Source: Sphagnum compactum (taxonomy: Eukaryota; Bryophyta; Sphagnopsida; Sphagnales). From it: a stretch of DNA of 64,000 nt. The stretch spans positions 16,608,304 to 16,672,303 of the forward strand of contig OZ234496.1 of NCBI GenBank assembly GCA_965153455.1, in the 5' to 3' direction. Made by a program: the position numbers and the translations under genes. This document shows, piece by piece, positions 36,901 to 48,112 of this stretch. Every line of letters starts with the position of its first letter. Within the stretch, counting starts at the first letter, position 1. The notes beneath the pieces are model-generated. The model did no database searches, was not told where the DNA came from, and saw only the letters and a list, made by a program, of their open reading frames with translations.

Positions 36901-39900
36901 GTTAATCATGAGCTAGCTTGATGGATATGAAAGTTTATGAACATTATGTTCAAAATTGTAAAATTTTTGTTTCATTTGATTAAGATTTTACTTGTGTTAA
37001 CTTTAGTGGCTAAATGTAATGGTTAATTCAACTATTTATTTCTAATGATGCATGGGACAATGCCCTTTTTCAAATTTCAATTTAGAGTTCCAGTAAAAGT
37101 GGCCTATCATTGTACTAATAAGATAAGATTGTGAAAATTTTGATGTCTAATCTAGCATCCAACCCATCCACTTGAGAAATAAGCAATCACATTGTATTTC
37201 TATTTTTCTTAATCAATGAACAATGTATGTAAATTATCAATGTGTGAACGACTACAAGGATTGTGCTTCCATGGATTATTGTTATATCTAATCACAATAA
37301 AGAATTGTTTAATGAGACTAGAAAAATTCGCTCCTAAAAAAACTTATTTTTTGGTTTGATAATTAGCCTAAACAAATACTTTGCCTGGTTCTTCAAAGGA
37401 TCTTGCAAAACCCTTATGCATTACCAAATGGTTTTTATGAAAAAATTGAAGGAGCTATTGATTTTGCAAGATTGCAAAGAGACTACAAGAACATGGAGGA
37501 ATACTCATTGAGTCAACAAAAGTACATTGAACAATGGAAATAGGAATTGGACCTATTTGTTCAATAATGAAATGATATTCAATTGAGGAAGAATTGATTA
37601 AATGCGAAAAATTTCATACATGTACATATTTTGAAGAATGATAATACTAGTTGTAGATAATGTTGGACATGATGAAGAATATGAAACCATATTTTTATAC
37701 CATAGAGATTAAAGGAATATGATGACATATATCAAAATGGATTATGAGTTTCACATATTCAAGCAACATGTTTTTAATAGAGCTCAAGGAAGAAAATTCA
37801 ACAAAGTTGTGGGAGATGGTGCATTACATGTAGGAAAACATTAGTAAGTTAAGGAAAACCTAATGTGCAAATGAGGACATGTACAAGCACAAGTTGTAGC
37901 TTCATGAAATAACATGTCCCAGTTTCAATTATGTACCATTTGTTTCGAATCTTGGAATATTAGTATGCAAGTTTTGAAAAGGAGGAAACAAGTAATAGTG
38001 AATAGGTGCAAGCCCATCAATCATCACAAAAATAGGAACACATAAAAATCGCATACGTGTTGGAGATGCAACAACATGTGACTATTGTAGAGGCAAAATA
38101 GGTGATGTAAAGGACATTATAGTTGAAAAGTCAATACTAAGGTTTGGAAAAAATATGTACTTGTAGAACAATAGGTACTAGAGTATGAAGAGTTTGTAAT
38201 AGCAATTGAAAGGACCTAGGAGTGATTAATAATGACTTTGAAGATGGAATAAAAAATACAAGGGGGTAATGTTTAGTGTTGGGCGTTTTTTTTCCTTTTG
38301 AGAAACCAATTCCAATTCTTAGACTAGATTTTAAAATTGGCTCAATTCCTGGAAAAAAACAAATTCATTGTTGTGATACTCGCCTTCATTTTCAAATTGC
38401 TCAAAATAAAAAACTAATTATTTTCAAGTAAGCTAGTTCTCATCATCAATGAAAGTCTGGTTATCAAATAACAAGGTTCGAACCCAAGACTTGTTCAAAG
38501 GAAGGAAGATTGTTATCCATTGAACTCTTGGACCATAACTTGAAACTAAACCCAACTCCTCCCATTAACCCCATGTAGTTCTCAAGTTTTTTAAATTAGA
38601 AAAAATTATCAGTTTTCAAGGATCTAAGTTTTCACATGTGAAAATTGATGGACCAATTATCAAATCGAATATCACATAATCTAATACATATGGTTCAAAC
38701 CATATGAACACTTTGACACTACCATTGTGAAAATAAGGTTGATAAATAGGTTCATAAGTTATGAGAAGGGGATTGTGAGAACCATGCAACATTGGCAATG
38801 TTAAAGGAAGAGATGGTAGTTAATAATGTAGTATTTTAGTAGCTAGTTAGATACCAAGATCATTAAATTTTGAATCTTGTTTTGGAGGGAAGATTTGGAA
38901 TTCATCTTCTTGGACTTTAAGGATTTTTGGATAATATGTTTTTAAAATTTTGAATTATGTTTCCAAATCACAATTTTACTATTGAACTTGAATGATAGAA
39001 CATACTTGTTTAATGAGGACAATAAATGTTACACATTGTTTGTGTTTTTTCTTATTCATGTTTAAATTTAGCTATATAGTTTTGACAAATTCTTAACTTA
39101 GACATTATATGATTGGATACAAACCAATAACTTGCAATTTACCAATGGTGTTTGGCCTTCTATACTCTTGGTATTGGTTGAATTTTGTCCTTGTAAAACA
39201 TTCATTCCTATTGTAGTTGAATGTTTTCAAATCATCGTTGAAGGTTTCAGTGCTGAAATGGCTCAAACCATATGAACATTTGGACATTTAGTGGAGAGTG
39301 TTCACAAGACCATACATTTATAATCCTTTTTTTAAAGACTTAGTATGTCTCACAATGTACTTGAAAGGATAATGATTGAAGGTTTAGATTTGAATGTAAT
39401 TTCCATATTGTGGATGGAGATGAATTCTTTTGCCATCTTGAGTCACAAGATTATGAGTATATTAAATTAAAAGAGATTGCAATTGTTAAGGTGTCGGGGT
39501 CTGTTTAAAATGAAAGAATGTTCAAAACATTTGATTCCTAAAAACAAGAAGTGGAATTGGTGAACTATTCACCTTGACTTGTGTGTTAAGATGTTTAATC
39601 AATATTTTTTTATCTTGTTTAATTTTGTGTATGGTGATGAAATTACATTTGTGGAAGGAGGTCGAGTTGAGGTGTTAAACAAATTTATAAAAGTGATTTG
39701 TGATTTTGAAGTCTTTACTCACATATTAAATTTTGTTTATCAAAGTGTTCATATGGTTTGGGTGCTAGGGTCAAATGTTTGAAAGTTGGGTGGGGGTTTT
39801 GATTGTTGTATGGGTGTGGAATTCCTCTGTTGTCGTAGTGGGCCAGACCATTTGATGGGGTTCAATTCCCCCAAGGGATATTGGTTATTGGTTGTTGTGG

Positions 39901-42640
39901 TTAACATAGGTTTAATTTTTGTGGGGCATGATTTTGTTGTGGTTGAATTTGTTGTTTTAAGCATGCAACAACAAATTCAAAACTTGGCTACAAAATCCAT
40001 AATTAAATGAATTTCAATAAATTTAAATGAAAAATTAAACAATTGACAAATGTACAATATTTGCGAAAACAAAGTAGCCAAAATGCGCTTCATCCAAATA
40101 ATTTGTTGCCCAAATGCTATAGATAAAAATAGAATGTAGCCTGACATTTCTTCCTTAAAAATTGGCTTATAGCAAAATATGCTCCATTGTCCAATTGAGT
40201 GTAGCCATTCTTGCACTTTCTACACTTTGAAAATGAAACACTTCTTGTTATCAGAAGATGGTTCAGGGGTTATGTATATTTGCACGTATTGTTTAATCTT
40301 GTTAGCAAAGAAATTTGTTGTGGGGGAAAAAATTGAATAAGTTAACAATTTCAGTGACACTAATGTTTTTAACAAAACTTTAAATTCATGATCCAAAACA
40401 TGGAGTTGTAGTTTAAGGGGGTCCAGAACTATGAAAATTAATTTTTGATTAATCCCTGCTAGCACATAGGTAGACTATCAAACGTATTTCAACACAACAA
40501 TTGCAAAATTCGTCATTCACATGATTCCCAACATGAAATTTTACTTTCTTTTGGGATAGGATCACCCACACGCCTAAAGTCGAATCTTTATGTGAGAATT
40601 ACACCTCAAGGGAGTTCATCACACGGCCGAAAGATTCTCCTTTATGACGATCACTCACCAAAGACTATAAAGTTTCCACAATGGTATTCACAATAATGTT
40701 CACATTTTATTTCTTCAAAACTTCCTATTCACATATGATATTTTTATAAGTCTTGATAACAACTAGCAACATGAAATTATTGAATGCAAATTATGAGCCA
40801 AAAGCTCTAATCTTTACCCTTTATATACTTGAAGGAAAGAAGTGCATGAATAATCAACCACATTCATCTACATCTATTCCCCATGTATCAAACCAATCAT
40901 CACGTGCCATTTATAACTTTTCATTCTTTTATAAATAGGTTTTATATTATTTGAAGTCTAGGATTTGGTCAATTTTACATACTTGACCTCTCATTATTAC
41001 TAACCTGAAATAATTGTCTAAAATTTTCATAATAAACTCTTATGCCCCTAATCAAAAAAATTATCCTTGTAAAGCCCATGAAGTTCATTATTTTATTCCT
41101 CATTTTGATTCATACTATTATCCCAAGCCATATTACTATTATTGGAATTATAATTTCTTATAATTATTTTGTTGTTACAAAACAACCTTTGCATCCTTAG
41201 TATTGTAAGTTGTTCACATAAAATTGGCATCACTTATAGGCATATCAAAAGTTCAAAAACCCACTTAAATATATTTCAAATCTAGAACGAAATCATAGGC
41301 ATATAATGAATGTGCATAATGAATTGCATTCCATACATTCTATCACCAATGTATAATAGTAAAATTCAAATATTGAAATAATTCTTATAGATTCAAATGT
41401 ATGTAAATATTTCAAAGCAGTACAAAATTGTTCACTACAATTTGCGATCCTAAAACTCACACCAAATCTTTCAATGATGGAAATAAAATTGTGTTGGAAG
41501 GTCAAGAAATGAAAAACATTAAAAAAGAAAGCGAAGTTAAATTTTAAAACATAAGTTTGAAGTTGTAAAGAGCTGCCTAAACTTGACTAGTTCATATGGA
41601 GAGCACATTCCAACGCGGTTTTTGACCTCAGAAGAATGCCGGGGCCTTCCATTTTCAAGAAGTCCTTGTCTGGTGTAGGGAAGTACCTTTCATTTTTTGG
41701 GGCTGGTGTAACCTAACACCCATGAAACCACCATCCGTGTTTTTGCATTGTGAGGCCATCCAGTTGGTTGAACCCCAAATTTAGAATCCTTGGTGCAGTT
41801 CTAGAACCTTCAGCTATGGGCAGGGCAGCCGAGGAACAAGAACCCAATGAAAAAGGATGTCCTGTCCACAGACCATCCATCCATTGTGTGCGTTCTTGGC
41901 AGTTTCTGGGAAGTATCTCCCAGTGTTCCTAAGAGACCTTCCAATTTTTCAGCGTTGTAGGTGACTCACGTTTGATTGACAATCTCATCCCATTGAAAAA
42001 TTTTACAAATCTTTTTTGGCAGATCTTTACATTCATTAAAGCCCTCAGTCAGGGGCATTACCAGAAGTGGCCTTGCGCTCAGCTCCCACCATGTGTAGGT
42101 CCTTCTTCAAGTAGTGCCCTTGGTCTCGGACCTTACCCTTAATATGTCAAAGGAAAAAAAAAAGCTCCGTTTCCAAGGAATAAATTTCCAACATGGGTTG
42201 GGTTAGTGGAGTGGGGGTGATGTCAGACAACACAACAGGGTAGTAACTTAGTCAGCAACAAGTTGTGGCCACAGGAGAAGCCTGTGGCAAGAGCGCGTAC
42301 CGCTGTTCTCCTCTTCCGAGTGCGCGGCGGCAGGTCAATGAATGCAAGGAACCAGTCCAGGCTTTTTTTCTCTACTACGTGCCTAGTTGCCTTGCAAGAC
42401 CCCAGGGGGAAAAAAAGAAAGAAAGTTGAAGGGCCAGGATGCTCATGATGCTCATCTGAAAATGATAATGAAAAAAAAAGGCGCCCGAAACAGGAGCGCA
42501 GGTTCAGGCAGGACATTCATGGCACGAGTCTCCGCCCCGGGGGCGTAATCATTTCGCACACCATACCGCGTGTCATGAATGACCTAACTTAATGGTGCTG
42601 GTAGGTAAGTATAGCAAGCGAGTGGCTTTGCTCGCACGAC
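36901..42640. other. AT-rich gene-free region
   Basis: No gene recognised. Plus-strand segments near 37380-38280 give short transposon-like fragments broken by stops (for example FYEKIEGAIDFARLQRDYKN) that I cannot place in a family. A tRNA-like motif lies at 38455-38560 (minus). Composition becomes less AT-rich after about 41580. Confidence 0.5.
38455..38560 (-). ncRNA. tRNA-like Pol III promoter remnant (possible SINE head)
   Basis: On the minus strand, GAGTTCAATGGATAACA resembles an A box and GGGTTCGAACCTTG, about 35 bp later, is an almost canonical B box (GGTTCGAACC). No complete cloverleaf was found. Likely a tRNA-derived SINE or tRNA pseudogene. Confidence 0.4.
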
Positions 42641-42713
42641 GTGTACAACGCAAGCATGCAGGTGTTATGTGCCGACGCAGGTTGTGCTCAGGGAAGGTTG
42701 CATCCAAAAGAAA

Positions 42714-42790
42714 GATTCAGTTCCAGTAAAGGTTACGGAACAGATTCAGTTCCAGCAAAGGTTACGGAACAGATTCAGTTCAGGGAAGGG
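42714..42790 (+). repeat. 29-bp tandem repeat, about 2.5 copies
   Basis: Copies of GATTCAGTTCCAGYAAAGG plus TTACGGAACA start at 42714 and 42743, with a partial one at 42772. Nearly identical copies. Confidence 0.9.
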
Positions 42791-44508
42791 CTTATCCCGA
42801 CCAAGATTCTTTTCAGGGGAGGCTGGATCTGCCTTTCTCGGCGTAGAGACAACAGAAATACTCTCAAGCAAGAAAAAGTCTACAACTGGATCTGAATCTT
42901 CTTCCACTTCAACTTTTCCTCACAGCTTCCCCCACAAGATTCTTCGCGGATTCTGTCCATTTTCTTTGATTTTGAATCAAATCAAGAAAGCTACACACCA
43001 CATGATACACACATAATCATAGAGTTTATCGAAAAGTCACCCTGTATTTGGGCCCTACTTTGACCGCTCTAAATGATCCTTTGTTTCATCCTCAATTTGA
43101 GTGTTTCTGTAAAGTGAGCTAAATTTGGTACCGTCTCAGAAAACTGGGTTTCAGGAAACAGAAGATTTTCAGGATCTTATTTTGACAAGGCTCGATTTAA
43201 TATAAGAAAATCATCCAGTAGTCAAGGGGCAGGTGCTGCCTGAAACTGGGAGTGAAATTTCTAGTGTCTATAAGACCTGCAAAACACTAGGAGTCAGGGC
43301 AGACAAATCAAGCATTCCTATTGGTGCAAAAGTTGAAATCAGCCCCACAGGCTTTACACGAGGAGAGGAGGCTGAACTAGGAAAAAGTCTTTTCAATCTG
43401 CCCAAAGTTGCTAATGAATGCTGAACTTTATGGTTTGTATTGGCCCGAGGCTGAAAAAGGGATATCATTGAATTTGGGAGGCCAATTTGCAACCCTTGGG
43501 GCTAATGTTTCAGCATTTATTAATATCTTGACATCAATGTTCTAGCATTTACTACTAACTTGGGGCCAAACAAAAGCCAAAAATGCTCAAAGTTGGCCCC
43601 AAGTTTTTCCGGCCCTGACTCCTAGTGTAAAGCATGGGCTCAAAGTAAGTCCGGGCATCATCCATCTTTGAAAGTAGATTGAGCGGGGATAAAGGCAGAT
43701 AATGAGAAAAAAGAAGCAAGTAGTAGTTTTGTACTGCCTGCAATAACGGCCTACTGCTGATTAAACGTCTTCGCAGATATATACTTATGTCTCCAGCTGT
43801 CACTGGGGTTCTAATTTCAATTTAAAATTGTATCTAAATCCTGAGAAGATTAAAAATCTCTTCCTTTTGGACAGAGCCAGCAAAGATATGATGGCAACTG
43901 CGAAGAAGAAAGATGAAAACACAGCTCAAGACACAATAATCTGATTCCCACCCTTCTCCTTGAAGAAGAGGGATAGGGATCCACCAGGGACGGAATCTGT
44001 GCAAACTTGCAAGCCAAATTTTCTTGGATGGAGAGAGAGAAATATATTGTAAAACTCCGAACAGATGGCGACAAGATTGATACTTTGAACCGTAAGAAAG
44101 ATAAAGTAGAGGAAAGAGGATTGGCGAAACCAGAGTGGTGGGGAACCTGGATTGGGTGACCAGGGATGCTGCAAACATTTAGTTCACCTGTAGAGCCGCT
44201 GTACAAGCTGAGGAATGGTCAAGACTTGGGCTTTATAACATAATGAACTTTTAAGGGCTACTTGTTTGATTAAAAGGAAACGAAGTTGGAGATTGGCCTA
44301 ATAATCCCCTAAAATATATATGTTGGAACTTGGGGCTTACAGCTATTTTTTGTGGCGAATTTTGGGGAGTTTTCTAAAAAAAACTTGTCTTTTCATAATA
44401 AAAACTTGTCACTTTTAGGCTGTTATTTGATCAAAATGTAACATAATTTACTTTCATTTGAAACTGGCCTAATAATCCTCAAAAATATATAAGGTACTGT
44501 GCAGGTCC

Positions 44509-44545
44509 CCCCCCCCCACCCCCCCCCCGCCCCCCCACCCCAACT
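44509..44545 (+). repeat. Poly-C tract
   Basis: About 37 bases of almost pure C with single A and G interruptions. A shorter C run lies at about 6340. Both are likely error-prone positions in the assembly. Confidence 0.9.
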
Positions 44546-46063
44546 TTGAGAGGCACGTAATCATGCACAAGAAAACTTAACCAGATTTAGGATTCCTCCT
44601 ATAATTTGTGGACTTGTTGGAACCTATTCTCTAAAAATAAGGTGAGTTACAATTTTTTTTCCTCATAATTGTGGATTTGGGCCCATTTTTTCGAAACTAA
44701 ATTACTTGTACTTTCTGTACCTTCTCTTTTTCTCTATCTTGTTGGGAAAATTCATTCAATATGGTATTGCGACTGGCATGGATTTTTTGTGGCCATTTTG
44801 TGCTTCAGAGATTTTTTTGAAAATATAGAAAAAAAATTGTAGCCAAAAAAATTCCTAGGTCTACCTTCAAAATATAAGAAAATTGGATTTAAAAAAAAAA
44901 GGTTGTCTCTAGGCCAACAAGGCAGAGAAAGAAAAAAAAAAAACACCAGCAAGTGGGGAAGGTTTTCTCTCAATAAAAGAAATTCAGAATCAGCTGGAGT
45001 GCCCAAACCTAGACATAGTCAGCTTCCAGATTGTTTGAATAGAGCCACTAAAGTCACAACAGACCAGCGTTGGTGGGTGAAAATTGTGCACAACTTTCCT
45101 TCAGCACATCCCCGGCAGAAAAATCAACCCAAAAGCCGTGTTTCAACTCCCCCCTCGCTCGCCTTGGTTCAATATCGGGTCAACACAAACTTTCTTACAT
45201 ATGAACCTTTTTTGATTGGGGTCTCTCAATTGAGGTAATTTCTAAAATTGTCAAAAAAAAAACACATGACAAACTCAGTTACGAAAGAAACTGTTCATTT
45301 GGAGGCCCACTGATTAGTGTTAACTACACACTAATTACGTGATTACTGTTAATTATTTTGTCATTAGGTCAATCTGTAGTTACTTAGAACCTGTCTTTGC
45401 GGCTTACAAAACCACAAGTGCCGTTCTTGCAGCAGCCTAAAGCTCGCTTTACATTTTTTCTGCTGCAAACGAAGCAAACTCTCCAAGCTCTTCGGCCGCG
45501 CACCTTGGTCGCGCACTGTGTATGCGTAGTGGGGTTTTATGTTCCTCTTCGACGATAGTTCACGAGATCTATCGATAGATCATTTCTTCTTGTTTTGATC
45601 CGACTTGCAAATTTTTTCCGACGACAAAGGGTCGTCACTCGTGCTTGCTGGCTGCCTTTGATATCGACCTGATTCCTGTACCTCTCTTCACGTGGGAAGG
45701 GATTTTCACTTTTTGCTCTTGGGAAGATTTGAGAGTCTTTTCAAGCTCAAGGAAGCTTTGTGGTGCATATCCGTAAGGCGGAAGCCGGGGAAGCGTTTGG
45801 CGCTTTTTCCTTTCCGGCTTAGTTTGTTAGTTGAATCCATTGTTGCAAGTTCTGAGGTTGTTCATTACTGTAAAAAGGTTGAAAGAAAGTGCTGTTGACG
45901 CATCGAGGAGTTGCTTGTGACGTGACGCTGGTAGTTGTAAGGTTGTGTAGTGGTTTTTATATCGGTTACTTGGAAGGTTGCTTTCCGATAAGGAAGTTCA
46001 GGGGGTGAGGAGCGAGCAAGTAGCTTGCTGCTGAGTAACATATAGTATGCGAAAGTTGCGGAT

Positions 46064-47956
46064 ATGGAGTTGTATGGATCGCATAGTGGCGGTTTGGACC
46101 AGGCACTGAAAGATGCGGAGCGAAGGTCTGCAAAAACCGGTGATGATGCTGCGCTCCAAGAGACATTGGAGTGTGCTAAAGCGGAGACGGATGCGGCGAA
46201 GATGAGGGCGGTCTGGCAAGGGGCAAAGGAACTGAGACCTTCCTCCGATCGTTTCTTTCAAACTATTTATGCCCGATCTCTGCGAAAGATGTCAGAAGTT
46301 CTCGAGCTTCAAAACCCGGTGGACGTCCAAGTGGCCGGGCATGCTCTGGTTAGAGCTGCCGAGCTCGGTTACTTCAACGTCGTGAAGACTTTACGCAAAG
46401 CACTATCCGAGCTTACTGCCAGCACCCTAGCCTGGCGGTTCAAGAGTTTCGCATTGATCAAGGCCGTGGATTCCGGCTCTCTTGACGTGGTGCAAGAGCT
46501 TCTCAGGTCGTCGAACTTGGCCGGTTTGGCACTCATGGGTTACGAGCTCGCCATGTCTCGAGACGAGGGTTACCCGTTTGTGAGGAACAACTTGACAAAG
46601 AAATGGAGAGCTCGTCTAGCCAGTGTGAAGTCGCTGTTGCCGCATGCATCTCCGGTTATGCAATACTCGGTGGTGGAGCTCCATGGTAGTGGAAGCAACG
46701 AAGAAGAGGTCCACGAGGCGACTCGAGCCTGTTTCCGGACCTACTTCCTGTGGCGCCTGATAATCGTCGCGGCCGCGAACAGTCACGTCTCGGTCTTTCG
46801 AGAGGTTCTCCGTCGTATCGACGAGCAACAGTCGGTCGAGAGCTCCCACGATCGCCAGTCGAGCCGTGGCGGAGACATCATGCGCAACCGTGTGGCCATC
46901 GAGGAGGAGTTCCTCAGGTGTGCATTGAAGATCACTGCGAAGCTTCAACGCGACCATCTATGCTACGATCTCTGGAGACGAACCGACGAAGCTCGTGCAT
47001 ACGGGTACGATAGGACCGAGTCCGAGGCCGATGCCGAATCGCGATGGCGATGCACCGCCCGCTCGATGTTTGGAGTATGGGAGATAACAATGCGAGTACC
47101 CACTCTGATGACGGAGATTGAAGCGGCTTACAACTCAGACAACAAGCATGCAATGCGACGCTACAAATACGTCAAGCCATTGCTCCCGCAGATGACGAAC
47201 GTCGCCATACAGTTCAAAATCGCTGTAGAAATCGGTCCCAACTTCATCGAGCTAACGGTTGGCATCAACCATGTCCGAGTGCATGTAGAGAACGCATCGT
47301 GGGATGAAAAAAAGATTGGCCATTTTCCTTCCCGTGTCGAGCTGAAGGTCATACCGGCGACGAGCGGTGGGAATTCCGTATCCATGACTTGTGGCTCGTC
47401 CAACACTGCTTTCAAAGTGGGCGTCGCTGAACAAATCCGAGCAGGGGTGCACGCCAATATAGGCAAAGTTGCGGCCGGAGGTCTCACACTCACTGCAGGG
47501 GCTACCACTTCGTCCAAAATCGAGTCCAAGCCTTGGAATCTGGAGCAGTTACCTGTTCACGGTGACCGCGGTGGCAGCTTCATCTGGACCTTGGAGAGTC
47601 TCCGCGGCACGGAGTTCCAACGGCTAAACCCGGAACTCATGGCTGCCAAGTCCTCCATCTTCCAGTTCGGCCGACGCATACCTATCAACCCTCTCACCAC
47701 CTTGCCCTTCACCTCGGATGGCGGTATCAATTTCACCGGCTCCGAGTTCAACGACACGCTGGCGTGGAGGTTCCCGAAAGAGCTGGAGAATACCGTAATC
47801 GAGTTCGATATTGAGGGCCTCTTGTCCACCACGCACATGTCGCAGACCACGTTCTGGGAAACCCGTGTGCTTCCCTTCGAGACCAGGCTCTCACAAAAGC
47901 TGGAGCCATGTGGTGATCCTTCGGGAGGTGACAAAAAGAAGAAAAAGAAGAAATAG
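46064..47956 (+). CDS. Uncharacterised intronless protein of 630 aa with ankyrin-like repeats
   Basis: One uninterrupted frame from ATG (46064) to TAG (47954-47956), GC-richer than its surroundings and with non-repetitive, protein-like composition. I do not recognise the family. Residues 1-85 are Ala/Lys/Glu-rich and probably helical. Weak ankyrin-like helical pairs lie at about 92-118 (ALVRAAELGYFNVVKTLRKA), 128-151 (ALIKAVDSGSLDVVQELL) and perhaps 228-252. Residues about 380-615 look beta-rich, with a Gly/Ala/Thr stretch (IGKVAAGGLTLTAGA), then GGSFIWTLESL, LTTLPF and NTVIEFDIEGLL. The C-terminus ends in seven lysines. No signal peptide or membrane span is seen. Lack of introns contrasts with its many-intron neighbours and would fit retroposition, transfer or a naturally intronless family. 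A leader intron upstream cannot be excluded. Confidence 0.8.
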   Translation: MELYGSHSGGLDQALKDAERRSAKTGDDAALQETLECAKAETDAAKMRAVWQGAKELRPSSDRFFQTIYARSLRKMSEVLELQNPVDVQVAGHALVRAAELGYFNVVKTLRKALSELTASTLAWRFKSFALIKAVDSGSLDVVQELLRSSNLAGLALMGYELAMSRDEGYPFVRNNLTKKWRARLASVKSLLPHASPVMQYSVVELHGSGSNEEEVHEATRACFRTYFLWRLIIVAAANSHVSVFREVLRRIDEQQSVESSHDRQSSRGGDIMRNRVAIEEEFLRCALKITAKLQRDHLCYDLWRRTDEARAYGYDRTESEADAESRWRCTARSMFGVWEITMRVPTLMTEIEAAYNSDNKHAMRRYKYVKPLLPQMTNVAIQFKIAVEIGPNFIELTVGINHVRVHVENASWDEKKIGHFPSRVELKVIPATSGGNSVSMTCGSSNTAFKVGVAEQIRAGVHANIGKVAAGGLTLTAGATTSSKIESKPWNLEQLPVHGDRGGSFIWTLESLRGTEFQRLNPELMAAKSSIFQFGRRIPINPLTTLPFTSDGGINFTGSEFNDTLAWRFPKELENTVIEFDIEGLLSTTHMSQTTFWETRVLPFETRLSQKLEPCGDPSGGDKKKKKKK

Positions 47957-48080
47957 ACAACTCGTTGCTACTCCAGCTAGCAATCTCTCTTTCATGCTCA
48001 AAGCAATCTGCAGGAACTCCTGTAAAAGATGTAGGTATGGCTTCTTCAATAACATGTTGGTTTCACAAGGCTGCTGCAGG

Positions 48081-48112
48081 CAGAGAGAGAGAGTGAGAGA
48101 GAGAGAGAGAGA
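48081..48112 (+). repeat. GA dinucleotide microsatellite
   Basis: About 32 bases of AG/GA repeat with one GT interruption, about 125 bp after the stop codon of the preceding gene, probably in its 3' UTR. Confidence 0.9.

Larger units (their letters stand above)
42641..46063. other. Intergenic region upstream of the 630-codon gene
   Basis: Moderate composition with low-complexity tracts. Open stretches at 43233-43424 and 44903-45238 have no recognisable domain or supporting splice pattern. About 45400-46063 is the likely promoter and leader of the gene at 46064. Confidence 0.5.

Noticed and set aside
37380-38280. Possible retrotransposon gag-like or transposase fragments
   Set aside because: Short readable stretches are broken by many stops and I could not match their order to any family, so no feature is claimed.
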